From assembly GCF_900101345.1 (NCBI RefSeq), contig NZ_FMUX01000023.1, forward strand, positions 1-64,000: a DNA stretch of 64,000 bases, in the 5' to 3' direction. Both the position numbers and the translations under genes were made by a program. Positions 1 to 10,500 of the stretch are shown here, in pieces (within the stretch, counting starts at the first letter, position 1; each line of letters starts with the position of its first letter). The notes under the pieces were generated by a model. It was not told the origin of the DNA and did no database searches. It saw nothing but the letters and a program-made list of their open reading frames with translations. Origin of the DNA: Desulfoluna spongiiphila. Lineage in GTDB: Bacteria > Desulfobacterota > Desulfobacteria > Desulfobacterales > Desulfolunaceae.

Positions 1-3000
1 GCCGGCGGCACCTTTGCCGTGGACGTGGCCGGCTCCGACCTGGCTGCGGGCACCAAGTTCACCGCCACGGTGACCGGCACCGATGAGGCAGGGAACCCCT
101 TTACCCAGAGCGCCGAGGCCACCTACACCGTTGACACCGACGCTTCAGCCACCATTGCTGTCAACCCCATCACCAACGACGATGTCATCAATGCCGTGGA
201 AATGGGAAGCACCATCGAAGTCACCGGTACCGTCGGTGGAGACGCCGCCGAAGGCGACGAGGTCACCTTTACCGTCAACGGCAAGGACTACCAGGGCACG
301 GTCAACACAGACGGCACTTTTACCGTGGACGTGGCGGGCTCCGATCTCGCCGCAGACACCGACTTTACCGTCACAGTCACCGGTAGCGATGACGCTGGTA
401 ATCCCTTTACCGCCTCTACTGAATCCACCCACACCGTCGACACCACGGCAAGCGCACCGTCCATGGAGACAACCGATGTCACAGGCAATGAGGACACAGA
501 GATTCCTCTGGACATCTCTGCCGCCCTCACCGATACCGACGGCAGCGAGACCCTGTCTGCCATCACCATCGGGGATGTGCCTGACGGCGCCATTCTCAGC
601 GCAGGAACCAACAACGGGGACGGCACATGGACCCTGACCCAGGACCAGCTTGACGGCCTTACCATCAAGCCCCCGGCCGACAGTGATGTAGATTTTGACC
701 TGACGGTTACGGCTACGGCCACGGAAATCGGAGGAGATACAGCAACTGTCACAGAATCTCTCCATGTTACGGTAACGCCGGTTGCGGATGTGCCTGTGAT
801 CGATTTTCAGGTCAGCAGCGACAATGTGGTGAGTGACGGACTGGTGGGACATTGGGTCTTTGAGGAAAATGGTACCCCTGGAGGAACAACCCACGACCTT
901 GTGAATGACCAGGAAGGCACCCTGACCGGTGGTGCGCACTCTGCAGGATCGGACCACAACAACGGTGCCCTGGTCCTGGACGGTGACGGGGACTACGTGG
1001 ATGTCTCCGGGGATTACACCGAGCCGCTTTCCGGCACCGCGACTCTTTCTGTCTGGGTCAAGCTCCCGGACGGGTATACGGGAGGAGACGGGACCAACAC
1101 CATTGGGTGGAACTCTCCGAGTATCATCGGATCTGAGAAACACGGCGGGACAGACGATATCCAATGGGGATGGATCGACGACGACGGACAGATCAACATG
1201 GGGGTTGGGGACAGCACCGGAGCCGGGTCCACCACGGCCGTAAACGACGGGGAGTGGCACCATGTGGTCATGACCCGGGATCATGAAACCGGTGAGACCA
1301 AGATGTACGTCGACGGTATCCTTGAGGACACCAGAGTAACAGAACCCGGCATCAGGGATGGCATGGACCTCAGCGGGTTCGGTGCGACCTTCGGCTCCGA
1401 CGGCACCCACACGTACCTGGAAGGCCAGCTCGATGACATCCGTGTGTACGACAGGGTATTGACGGACGAAGAGATCTCCCAGATCCACACCTATGAGTCC
1501 AATCAGTCAAGCTTCGACCTTGTCGGTATGGAAGGCGACCCGGTCTCCATTACCCTTGGGGCACAACCGACGGACACGGACGGGTCGGAGTCCATCACCT
1601 CCATTGTGCTCTCAGGTATCCCCACGGGTGCGATTCTCTCCGACGGAACCCACACCTTTACCGCCACGGACGATCTCCACGAGATGAACGTCACCGACTG
1701 GGACCTGTCGAACCTGACCATCACCGCCTATGCCAACGCAGGAGGCTTTGGTGAATCCTATACGCTGACGGCCACAGCAACGTCCACGGAAGGGGACGGC
1801 GGCGCTTCGGCGTCAACCTCCTCATCCCTGGAAATTTACGTCATGGACTCTGCTCCCGTTGCCGTGGATGACACGGACAGTGTCGGCTTCAGGGGCACGG
1901 CCACCGGCAATGTCATCCTGGGTGAAGGAGGCGAAGACATGGGCGCAGACGAGGTGGATGCGGATGACGTCACCCTCTCGTCCATTTCCTTTGACGGGAC
2001 GACCTATACCTTTGCCGAGGACGGCTCCCTGATGAATGGATCGGATATAGTCACAAACAATACGATTGTGGGAGACCACGGCACGCTGCAAATCCATCAG
2101 GACGGAAGCTACACCTACACGTCCTCAGAGCACTGGCATCCCCACTGGTGGAACCTCGAAGACAGCTTTGACTACACCATCACCGACTCGGACGGCGACA
2201 GCTCCACGGCTTCCGTCACCATCCGCCATGATAACCTGTCTACGGTCGCCGACAGCGCCGTTGCCCACGAGGCAGGCCTGCCCGAAGGAACCGAGGCAAC
2301 CACCGATTCAGAGACCGTTACCGGTAACCTGTTGGACAACGACATGGGTGTGGACGGCGATGCCTTCATCTCAAGCATCACCAGCGGAGCCCACAGCGAC
2401 ACGGAGGCATCCGGCGGCCAGCTGAGTATTCAGACGGACCACGGAACCATCACGGTATACACCGAATCCGACGGTCTTCACCGAGCCGGTGATTACGAAT
2501 ACACCCTGGAGCACCCGTCCCAGGGCGACGATGTGGTGGACACCATAAGCTACACAATCTCGGATTCCGACGGAGAACAACTGACCGGCTCCCTTGCGGT
2601 AAACATCCAGGACGACGCCCCGACAGGTGAGACCGTAACGGCAGATATCCATGAAGACGCGGCGGACGTAAAGACCACCAACCTTATTATAGTGCTGGAC
2701 CGATCCGGCAGTATGGCCTTCGACATGGATGGGAACCGCGAAAATTCTCCGGACTTTGACCCGAACAACGTTCGCATGGATATCGCAAAGGATGCCCTTG
2801 CCGCCATGTTCGATTCCTACGACAACCTCGGGAATGTCAACATTCAGTTTGTCCGATTTGAAAACTCAGCCGTGAAATCCGACTGGTTCATGGACGATAA
2901 AACCGGGGCCAACACGTACCTGAACGATATCCATGCCTGGGGCGGCACCGACTATGACGGCGCGCTGGACACGGTAAGGCACGATTTCGATCCCCCCGAG

Positions 3001-4905
3001 GCAGACAGCACACTGCTCTACTTCATCTCTGATGGAGAGCCCAACCGGGGCGATGAGTGCGACCAGACCGAATGGGAAAACTTCCTCCAGGGCGAAGGAA
3101 GCTCTATCGATACGGTCTTTGGAATCGGAATTACCGAAGATTCAACGCTGGAAGCCCTGAACCCCATCGCCTGGCCCAACCCTGCGGACCCGAACGACCC
3201 CGACCCACACGTGGTCCAGGTCCACAACGCCTTCGACCTCAAGCAGACCTTGCTTGAGACGGTATCCGAAGGAATCGTCAAGGGCGATGCGACCCTCCTG
3301 ACCACCGAAGGCAACGACGGCATCCACCTGGGCGCAGACGGCGGGCACCTCCAGTCTATCCTGGTAGACGGGCAGCTTCACACCTACGATCCGTCCGGTT
3401 CACCCACGGAAAGCATCACCACGGCCCGAGGCGGGATCATCGACATCAACTTCGAAACCGGTGAGTACTTCTACACCATCAACCCCCACGACACGGTCTC
3501 CGGAGAGCAGGAAGTCTTTGTCCTCACAGCCGTAGACGGCGACGGCGACACCACGTCCGTGGACCTCATCATCAATCTGGACTACGTGGCCGCCATTGAT
3601 GCCAACCACGACACCATCATCACCAACGCGGCCCTGGGGGATGACCTCGCCATCGATTTTTCCGCCCTTCTGGCAAACGACTCAGGGGCAAACAGTATCG
3701 ATGACGGAAGCATCCATGCCGAAGGCAGTACCCAGCTGACCCAGTCATCCGATCAGGTGACCCTGCACGACCTTTCCGACGGCGACGCCTTCACCTACGA
3801 CATCTCTTCGGGGGACGTCTCGGACACGGCCAAGGTCGAGGTTGTGGTGGAGGATAATGCGAACCTTTACGGTACCATCGGCGACGATATCCTTGTGAAC
3901 ACAAGGTCCAATTCCGGTACGTTTTCTATCCAGGCTGATGTCGAAAGGGGCTGGACCGGTGATTCATCAAATCAAATGGGCATCCAGTTTACGAGCAATA
4001 CCTCCCTGTCCATTCTGGCCGTGACTATCGACCTGAGTGCCGGAGGCGATTTGAATGCGGTGTTTGATCCATCCGACTACTATGATTTCGATAGTTACGG
4101 TCCGTTTATTGGAGATGAGACCAGGGGGATCTCATCCAGCGACGTGAACTTTTCGTTTTCCGATGATCATTCAAAAATGACCATCACCTTCGAACCGGGG
4201 ACCTTTACCTCACAGGACGAATTCCGGTTTGGTATCGACACGGATTTCCTAAGTCATAACATAAATGACAAAGGCAATGCTTTCGGCAAACAGGATGTCG
4301 GCATCACCGTCTCTTTAAGCGATGGCACCGAGGTCTCCGGGACCTATGACCACCAGGGCAACACAAGCCACCTCACCATAGACGGCACCACCGACAACGC
4401 CCCTGTCCATCTCTACGGCAACGAAGGAGACGATGTGCTGAGCGGAAATGACGCCGACGAAATCCTCGACGGCGGGCAGGGCCACGACACAATCTATGGG
4501 GGCGGAGGAGACGACACCATTGTCTTTGATACCCAGGACACGCTTATCGACGGCGGGGAAGGCACCGACACCCTGAAAATCTCCCAGGACGTCCTGGATT
4601 TCAGCACCCTTACCAAGGATTCGGTCACCAACATCGAAGCCCTGGACCTGACCTCGGACAATGCCCAAACCGTCTCCCTCACCTTGGAGAATGTGCTGGA
4701 CATGACCGGACCGGAAAACGTGCTCCACGTCTCGGGCGGCGACGGCGACCAGGTCACCGTGGATCTCTCCAACTCCGGTGACGGGTGGACACACGACGGC
4801 AACGGGCTCTTCTCCAACACCGACGGTACCCAGGTACAGATCGTCTCCGTGGACGATGCGGACAAGCACATCCCCATCTTCACCGACGACGGCACGGCCA
4901 TCTAA
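1..4905 (+). CDS. Giant RTX/VCBS-type surface adhesin, C-terminal part (5' end outside window)
   Basis: The reading frame is open from base 1, so the start lies upstream; 1634 codons are visible. Order of domains: one partial and one complete Ig-like (BapA/Bap type) repeat with the motif VAGSDLAA (about nt 1-450), a cadherin-like repeat (450-780), a LamG/concanavalin-like domain (835-1490), a second cadherin-like repeat (1540-1840), two VCBS repeats (1850-2620), a von Willebrand A domain with the MIDAS sequence DRSGSM (2670-3290), RTX nonapeptide glycine-aspartate repeats (GGGGDDTI, 4410-4560), and a C-terminal segment typical of type I secretion signals. It is predicted to be exported by a LapBCE-like system, and the matching operon lies at 16.1-24.8 kb on the other strand. 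Any LapG cleavage site would be near the unseen N terminus. The ligand is unknown; LamG and VWA suggest glycan or protein binding. Confidence 0.93.
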   Translation, partial: AGGTFAVDVAGSDLAAGTKFTATVTGTDEAGNPFTQSAEATYTVDTDASATIAVNPITNDDVINAVEMGSTIEVTGTVGGDAAEGDEVTFTVNGKDYQGTVNTDGTFTVDVAGSDLAADTDFTVTVTGSDDAGNPFTASTESTHTVDTTASAPSMETTDVTGNEDTEIPLDISAALTDTDGSETLSAITIGDVPDGAILSAGTNNGDGTWTLTQDQLDGLTIKPPADSDVDFDLTVTATATEIGGDTATVTESLHVTVTPVADVPVIDFQVSSDNVVSDGLVGHWVFEENGTPGGTTHDLVNDQEGTLTGGAHSAGSDHNNGALVLDGDGDYVDVSGDYTEPLSGTATLSVWVKLPDGYTGGDGTNTIGWNSPSIIGSEKHGGTDDIQWGWIDDDGQINMGVGDSTGAGSTTAVNDGEWHHVVMTRDHETGETKMYVDGILEDTRVTEPGIRDGMDLSGFGATFGSDGTHTYLEGQLDDIRVYDRVLTDEEISQIHTYESNQSSFDLVGMEGDPVSITLGAQPTDTDGSESITSIVLSGIPTGAILSDGTHTFTATDDLHEMNVTDWDLSNLTITAYANAGGFGESYTLTATATSTEGDGGASASTSSSLEIYVMDSAPVAVDDTDSVGFRGTATGNVILGEGGEDMGADEVDADDVTLSSISFDGTTYTFAEDGSLMNGSDIVTNNTIVGDHGTLQIHQDGSYTYTSSEHWHPHWWNLEDSFDYTITDSDGDSSTASVTIRHDNLSTVADSAVAHEAGLPEGTEATTDSETVTGNLLDNDMGVDGDAFISSITSGAHSDTEASGGQLSIQTDHGTITVYTESDGLHRAGDYEYTLEHPSQGDDVVDTISYTISDSDGEQLTGSLAVNIQDDAPTGETVTADIHEDAADVKTTNLIIVLDRSGSMAFDMDGNRENSPDFDPNNVRMDIAKDALAAMFDSYDNLGNVNIQFVRFENSAVKSDWFMDDKTGANTYLNDIHAWGGTDYDGALDTVRHDFDPPEADSTLLYFISDGEPNRGDECDQTEWENFLQGEGSSIDTVFGIGITEDSTLEALNPIAWPNPADPNDPDPHVVQVHNAFDLKQTLLETVSEGIVKGDATLLTTEGNDGIHLGADGGHLQSILVDGQLHTYDPSGSPTESITTARGGIIDINFETGEYFYTINPHDTVSGEQEVFVLTAVDGDGDTTSVDLIINLDYVAAIDANHDTIITNAALGDDLAIDFSALLANDSGANSIDDGSIHAEGSTQLTQSSDQVTLHDLSDGDAFTYDISSGDVSDTAKVEVVVEDNANLYGTIGDDILVNTRSNSGTFSIQADVERGWTGDSSNQMGIQFTSNTSLSILAVTIDLSAGGDLNAVFDPSDYYDFDSYGPFIGDETRGISSSDVNFSFSDDHSKMTITFEPGTFTSQDEFRFGIDTDFLSHNINDKGNAFGKQDVGITVSLSDGTEVSGTYDHQGNTSHLTIDGTTDNAPVHLYGNEGDDVLSGNDADEILDGGQGHDTIYGGGGDDTIVFDTQDTLIDGGEGTDTLKISQDVLDFSTLTKDSVTNIEALDLTSDNAQTVSLTLENVLDMTGPENVLHVSGGDGDQVTVDLSNSGDGWTHDGNGLFSNTDGTQVQIVSVDDADKHIPIFTDDGTAI

Positions 4906-4928
4906 TAAAGGCCGCACCTGTCCAACGT

Positions 4929-4970
4929 GTCTCCGGTGGGTCGTTATTTCAAAAACGGCCCACCGGAGAC
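4929..4970 (+). terminator. Hairpin downstream of the adhesin gene
   Basis: A 15-bp stem (GTCTCCGGTGGG pairing with CCCACCGGAGAC, extended by TCG/CGG with one G-U pair) encloses a short AT-rich loop 24 bp after the adhesin stop codon. No T-tract follows, so it may be a weak terminator or an mRNA 3'-end stabiliser. Confidence 0.55.
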
Positions 4971-5120
4971 ATAACCTCCCGTCGAACAGGAGGCTTGAAT
5001 GTTAACCGCTCAAAGCGGTCTATTTCTGCGCCTAAAGGCGCCAATACCCTTTCTTTTTGGCCTTGGTCATCGTTTCGACCATCAGCGTGTTTTCATCACC
5101 ATTTAGTTCCCCTTGATCCC

Positions 5121-5190
5121 TGGAGCGCCGCACTCCGGTGCGGCATAGGTAACAACGGACTAAAAAGCCGCACAGGAGTGCGGCGCTCCG
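5121..5190. repeat. REP-like inverted repeat, family A, copy 1
   Basis: The arms GGAGCGCCGCACTCC (5122-5136) and its exact reverse complement (5175-5189) are extended inward by GTGCGGC (5138-5144) and GCCGCAC (5167-5173). The spacer contains GGACTAAAAAGCCG, which recurs in a second copy near 11.55 kb. The interval 4906-5584 holds no convincing gene: only the hairpin at 4929, this element and repeat B copy 1. Confidence 0.8.
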
Positions 5191-5238
5191 TTTCAGTGCG
5201 TCTCGCTTAGCCCGGATATTTCACGGGCCGAAGGTTTA

Positions 5239-5279
5239 GAAAATCGAGCAGAAAGCCGTGAATTACATTTTGTATTTTT
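5239..5279. repeat. Direct repeat, family B, copy 1
   Basis: About 41 bp beginning GAAAATCGAGCAGAAA are repeated almost exactly at 6453-6493. Similarity continues patchily for another 80 bp to a shared CGTTTTCTCAT segment (near 5340 and 6555). The two copies flank the MpsC-family gene. Confidence 0.75.
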
Positions 5280-5584
5280 AAAACATCCAACTTTCTATCA
5301 ATAAGCGATTGTAATAACTCATCATTGTCACACTCAGCCCGTTTTCTCATAAAAGATCCGGGTTAGCGTGATGAATCGTTAATATTTATAAAAAGTTATC
5401 CACTCTTATCTGGTGAAACTGTCGAACTTGGGGAGCCCCCCTGCCCCCTCTTGAGACATCATGGCACACATGCTCAATGTGCCTTTCGTTATAACGGATG
5501 CCCCGGGCCCCTGAACATTGACCTGCCGCCAGCCCCTATAGTATTGTGGTGCTTTTGAAAACACCAACCAGCAGCAGGATGACG

Positions 5585-5998
5585 ATGAATAAACCAGAGG
5601 TTATTAAGAAACGAACGCGCACGGCTCAAAAGAAAAGCAAGGGACAGGTGGAGGCTGAAATAAGCAGTGCGCTGCTCACGTTTGAAAAAGAGCATATGGG
5701 ACGCGGTCCGGTGGATGTGAGGAGCCATATCATTGAGGACATGGTGCTGATTCGCCTGAAAGGCGTATTGACACCGGCTGAGCGACATCTTGCAACGGAT
5801 GACGCCGGTACGCAGCTCATCAAGCAGGTCCGGGCTAAACTTCTGGAAAATTCCTGCGACATTCTGGGGGATGTCATCACCGGCATTACCGGCATCAATG
5901 TGGTTAGCTTTCATACAGACATCAGCACCAAAGCGGGAGAACGGATTATTGTCATTACATTTGAGCAGGATGTGGAAGAAAAGTTTTCTTACAGCTGA
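5585..5998 (+). CDS. MpsC-family (DUF2294) protein
   Basis: A 137-residue soluble protein with a basic N terminus (KKRTRTAQKKSKGQ) followed by a compact alpha/beta domain containing the features GRGPVDVRSHI, LIRLKGVLTPAE and GDVITGITG. These match my recollection of the DUF2294/MpsC family (PF10057). In staphylococci MpsC accompanies the MpsAB sodium/bicarbonate-linked membrane-potential system, but no MpsA/MpsB is visible here, so the role is open. The ATG at 5585 is chosen because AGGA lies 5 nt upstream; an in-frame ATG at 5579 and GTG at 5546 are alternatives. It is monocistronic and flanked by the two family B repeats. Confidence 0.7.
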   Translation: MNKPEVIKKRTRTAQKKSKGQVEAEISSALLTFEKEHMGRGPVDVRSHIIEDMVLIRLKGVLTPAERHLATDDAGTQLIKQVRAKLLENSCDILGDVITGITGINVVSFHTDISTKAGERIIVITFEQDVEEKFSYS

Positions 5999-6210
5999 TG
6001 GTTTCAGTATATAAATAAAAGAACTGCGATGACAGGCGCCCACTGACGTAACTCACGCGGATTAAGGGTCCATGGGGCCTCCGGCCATGCAGACAAATAA
6101 TAATTGACACCTGAATTGATCTTCAATATGCTCGGCGTCAATAAAATTTAAAGGTAGTTTGGTAGACAATAAGAGGATCATACCTTCTTTTAAGGAGATC
6201 AGCTTTGAAT

Positions 6211-6244
6211 AGGCCAACAGTGTAATCGCTGTTGGCCTTTTTTT
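6211..6244 (+). terminator. Rho-independent terminator
   Basis: A perfect 10-bp stem (AGGCCAACAG / CTGTTGGCCT) with an 8-nt loop is followed by a run of seven T. It lies 210 bp after the MpsC-family gene and terminates plus-strand transcription before birA. The remainder of 5999-6601 shows only repeat B copy 2. Confidence 0.85.
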
Positions 6245-6452
6245 GTGCGTAAATCAAAGGCCCTTTACTTTACCGGGGGGCTTGTGGAAGCTTCAAATAA
6301 ATGGAATAATTGGAGAATGAGCCCAACAGAACATGGAGGCAGAATGATTCCCCCAGGCTCCTCTCAACACATAGCGGGTGGCCCTGACGTGCAGGAAAAC
6401 CCCTCGCGCACCTTGGACCGCTGAATACATGGCTCCCTCGCCCGAAGGGTGA

Positions 6453-6493
6453 GAAAATCGAGCAGAAAACCGTGAATTACATTTTGTATTTTA
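6453..6493. repeat. Direct repeat, family B, copy 2
   Basis: This is a near-identical copy of 5239-5279, located about 110 bp upstream of the birA start, so its right side lies in the probable birA leader. Confidence 0.75.
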
Positions 6494-6601
6494 AAAATGC
6501 TTTAATTTTTCACAGTAACCACCTGCAATAACGCTTTATTGCTTCAGTTCAATCGTTTTCTCATGAAATATTCGGGATAAACGAAACGGGAAGGTTAACC
6601 A

Positions 6602-7516
6602 ATGGCCGATACAATTTTGTGGGGTACCGGCATAGAGGATGTTGCCGAAGGGGTCGGCCCCGGTCAATTGCGGGACATGTCCCGTGTCTGCGGGCCGGAT
6701 GTTGAGTCCCCCTTGCACTGGAGACCGGCATGCCTCGTTTCGGAAGGCCCCCGAAGCAGATGCTGGGTATCAGGAAAAGGCGAAAACCTGCCTGTGTTTG
6801 TGACCGGCCCCTGTGCCTCCAGCATGAAGCTGGCGTGGTGTTTCCACCGGAAAAACCTGTTGCCCGAATGGGTATCGGTGCTGGCAGAAAGCCAGTGGGC
6901 CGGCAAGGGTCAGCTGGGAAGGCAGTGGCATTCACCGGCGGGTAATATCTACGGAACAATGCGCCTGCCCTCATCGGCATTGTTGGAAGAAGACTGCCTC
7001 CCGCTGCTTGTGGGGTATGCGCTGGTCACAGCCCTTGGGGCCAAAGGCGTGACAGTGAAGCTGAAATGGCCCAACGACCTGGTCATGGGCAACAAAAAAG
7101 TGGGGGGAATCCTCATCGAAGAAAAGGGAGGCGTAAGGATGGTCGGCGTCGGCATCAACCTGACTTCAAGCCCGCCCGAAGAAAAGCTTCGCAGCGACAA
7201 CGCCCTTGCCGCTGCGTGCTTGAAGGACGTTGGCCATGGGGACCTGTCCCCCCTCCCCCTCTGGCGGCACCTCGTAACGACTATACGGGATATTTTGAAT
7301 ACGGTCACCGCATCCGATCTTCCGGCGCTTATGGCAAGGCTCCACTCACATCTGGCATTTGCGGGAGACAAGGTACGGGTCGAAGATTATGCAAACCCAC
7401 CTTATGAAGCCAAGATACTCGGTTTATCATCCAACGGCGGCTTGAAGCTGCTTACACGCAGCGGAACAACCGTCGTCCGGTCAGCAAGCATCTACCCTAT
7501 TGTATGTTTGACATAG
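6602..7516 (+). CDS. birA: Biotin--[biotin carboxyl-carrier] ligase without DNA-binding domain
   Basis: A 304-residue enzyme that activates biotin with ATP and attaches it to carrier lysines. Visible BirA/LplA-fold motifs: SQWAGKGQLGRQWHS (biotinyl-AMP loop, near residues 98-112), KWPNDLVMGNKKVGGIL (near 155-171), and GVGINL. There is no N-terminal helix-turn-helix, so it should not act as the biotin operon repressor. The roughly 70-residue N-terminal extension is unrecognised. The ATG at 6602 follows GGGAAGG at 7-nt spacing. It sits 15 nt upstream of the pyruvate carboxylase-like gene, which contains a biotinyl domain and is the likely substrate; the two form an obvious operon. Confidence 0.9.
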   Translation: MADTILWGTGIEDVAEGVGPGQLRDMSRVCGPDVESPLHWRPACLVSEGPRSRCWVSGKGENLPVFVTGPCASSMKLAWCFHRKNLLPEWVSVLAESQWAGKGQLGRQWHSPAGNIYGTMRLPSSALLEEDCLPLLVGYALVTALGAKGVTVKLKWPNDLVMGNKKVGGILIEEKGGVRMVGVGINLTSSPPEEKLRSDNALAAACLKDVGHGDLSPLPLWRHLVTTIRDILNTVTASDLPALMARLHSHLAFAGDKVRVEDYANPPYEAKILGLSSNGGLKLLTRSGTTVVRSASIYPIVCLT

Positions 7517-7531
7517 AAAAGGAGAATCACG

Positions 7532-10500
7532 TTGAAAGAAGCAACATTTAAGCAGGTTGTTCAAGAGTTGAAAGGCATGAAGATATTGGTGGCAAACCGG
7601 GGGATCACGGCCAGGCGCATCGCGCGTTCCATACGGGAGCTCGGAGCCATCCCGGTGGTAACGGCAACGGATGTGGATAAGACCGCCCCCTTTACCGCCG
7701 GCGCCCAGGAGCTCATTCTGTTGGGTGAAAACCCCAGGGCCTATCTCAATATCGATCAGATCATCGCAGAAGCCAAGGCGAGAAACATCACCGCGATTCA
7801 CCCCGGCTGGGGCTTTGCCTCGGAAGATGACATCTTCCCTAAAAAATGCGCCCAGGCGGACATCCTTTTTATCGGTCCTGAAACCGATGCCATGCGCCTT
7901 CTCGGCAACAAGGTGGCGGTGCGGAAACTCGCCCGGGAACTGGGTGTTCCCATTGTGCCCGGCTCCGACGGCGCCGTGACCATCGAAGAGGCGAAAAGCA
8001 TCGTCAAAAAAATCGGGCTGCCCGTCATGCTCAAGGCGGAAGGCGGCGGCGGGGGCCGGGGAATCTATGAGATCACCCGTGAGGACCAGCTTGACAGCGC
8101 CTTCGAAAAGGCCACTGCCCTTGCCCACGCGACCTTTGGCAACCCCCGCCTGTTTGTAGAAAAAATGTTGACCCAAGTGCGCCATATCGAGATCCAGGTG
8201 ATCGCGGACAAATACGGAAACGTCTTCGCCTTTGACGAGCGGGACTGTACGGTCCAGCGAAATCACCAGAAGCTCATTGAGATCACCCCTTCCCCCTGGG
8301 CCGGGATGACCCCTGATATTCGAAGCCAGCTCAAAGAGTACGCCCGAAAGCTGGTCCGGGAAATCGGCTATCACTCACTGGCAACGGTGGAGTTCCTGCT
8401 GGATGCCGACGGTACTCCCCACCTCATCGAGGTCAACACCCGCCTTCAGGTGGAGCACGGGATCACCGAATGCCGATATGGGGTCGACCTGGTGGAAGAG
8501 CAAATCGCCGTGGCCTTCGGGGCCCCCCTGCGATTGAATGACGAGACGTGCAAACCCAACAACTACGCCATGCAGCTTCGGGTCAACTGTGAGGATCCCC
8601 AGGATAACTTTGCACCCAACGCCGGAAAGATCACCCGGTACATCTCCCCGGGAGGCCCGTCCATCCGCCTGGACTCCTGCATCTCATCCGGCTATGAGTT
8701 TCCTTCCCAGTATGACTCTGCGGCGGCACTGCTCATCGCCTACGGCCAGAGCTGGCCCAAGACCCTGGAGGTGATGAACCGCGCCCTCACCGAGTATATC
8801 GTGGGCGGACTCAAAACCACCCTGCCCTTCCACGCCAACATCATCAACCATCCCACGTTCAAGGCCGGAGAGTGTGACACCAAATTTGTGCTGAACACGC
8901 CGGAGCTGCTCCACTACAAAGACAATGAGCAGGAATCTGTCAGGCTGAGCCGACTTGTGGCCGAAATCTCGGCCTTCGGACACAACCCCTTTGTCGAGCT
9001 GGGAGACTACAGAGGGCGAGAAGACAAGCGCCTTGGAAGCTTCACACCGGTGTTGCCGGAGGTCAGGCCCGGCAATGCCCCCTCCCCCTATCCGAGGTGT
9101 GACCGAAAGGCCCTGCTGGATTACGTCAGGGACACCGATCATGTTCACTTCACGGACACAACGGCCCGGGACATCACCCAGTCCAACAGCGGCAACCGGT
9201 TCCGCCTTGCCGAAGACATGATCGTGGGGCCTTACCTTGACGAGTGCGGTTTCTTCTCCCTGGAGAACGGAGGCGGCGCCCACTTCCACGTCGCCATGCT
9301 GGCCAACATGACCTACCCGTTCAACGAAGCCCGGGAGTGGAACCGCTTTGCCCCCAAGACCCCCAAGCAGATCCTGGTCCGGTCCACGAACCTCCTCGGG
9401 TACAAGCCCCAGCCCCCCAAACTCATGCGGCTGACAGGCGAAATGATTTGCGAGGACTTTGATGTGGTGCGCTGCTTTGATTTCCTGAACCATGTGGAAA
9501 ATATGCGCCCCATTGCCGAGGTGGTCATGAACTCCCCGGGCAATGTATTCGAGCCCGCTATTTCTCTCTCCTGGGCCAAAGGGTTCGACGTTCCCCACTA
9601 CATGAACGTCCTTGAAGAGATCATCTCCATGGTCTCCTCCGTCAGCGGCCTGACCAAGGCCCAGGCGGTGAGGAGCTTCATCATCGGCTTAAAGGACATG
9701 GCCGGTGTGTGCCCGCCCAGGTTCATGCGGCAACTCGTTACAACCATCAAAGAGCGGTACCCCGAGTTGGTGATCCATTACCACAGGCATTGCACCGACG
9801 GCCTGTTTGTCCCCGCTGTGGGCGAGGCAGCCCTTGCCGGAGCCCATATCGTCGATACCGGCATCGGCGCCGCAGTGCGGTGGTATGGCCAGGGAGAGGT
9901 CCTGTCCACGGCCGCCTACATGGAAGGCGAGCTGGGCCTGAAAACCAATCTTAACAAAGAGATGATCCGTGATACCGGCTTTGTCCTCAAACAGATCATG
10001 CCGTATTATGACCGATACACCGCCCCCTACTTCCAGGGAATCGACCATGACGTCGTCTCCCACGCCATGCCGGGCGGTGCCACCTCCTCCTCCCAGGAAG
10101 GGGCCAAACAGCAGGGCTACATCCACCTTCTGCCCTACATGCTCCGCTTCCTTGCTGGGACCCGCAAGATCGTGCGCTACCACGACGTGACGCCGGGATC
10201 CCAGATCACATGGAACACCTCCTTCCTGGCGGTGACCGCTGCATTCAAGCGGGGTGGCGAAGCAGAAGTGCGGCATCTCATCGATATCATGGATGCCGTG
10301 GCCGGGGTCCCCGAAAATGAGGTCGACGCGGTGTACAAAAAAGAGCGCCTGATACTCTACCGGGAAAGCAACGACGCGTTCCGTAACCTCTTGTCAGGAC
10401 GCTTTGGCCGCCTGCCCCTGGGGTTCCCGCCGGACTGGGTGTATGAAAGCGCCTTCGGAGCCAACTTCAAGGAGGCCCTGGAGCAACGCACCGAAGAGTC

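Noticed and set aside
145..1488. Long minus-strand reading frame opposite the adhesin gene
   Set aside because: It mirrors the codon pattern of the real gene in GC-rich DNA; no start site, domain or neighbour supports it.
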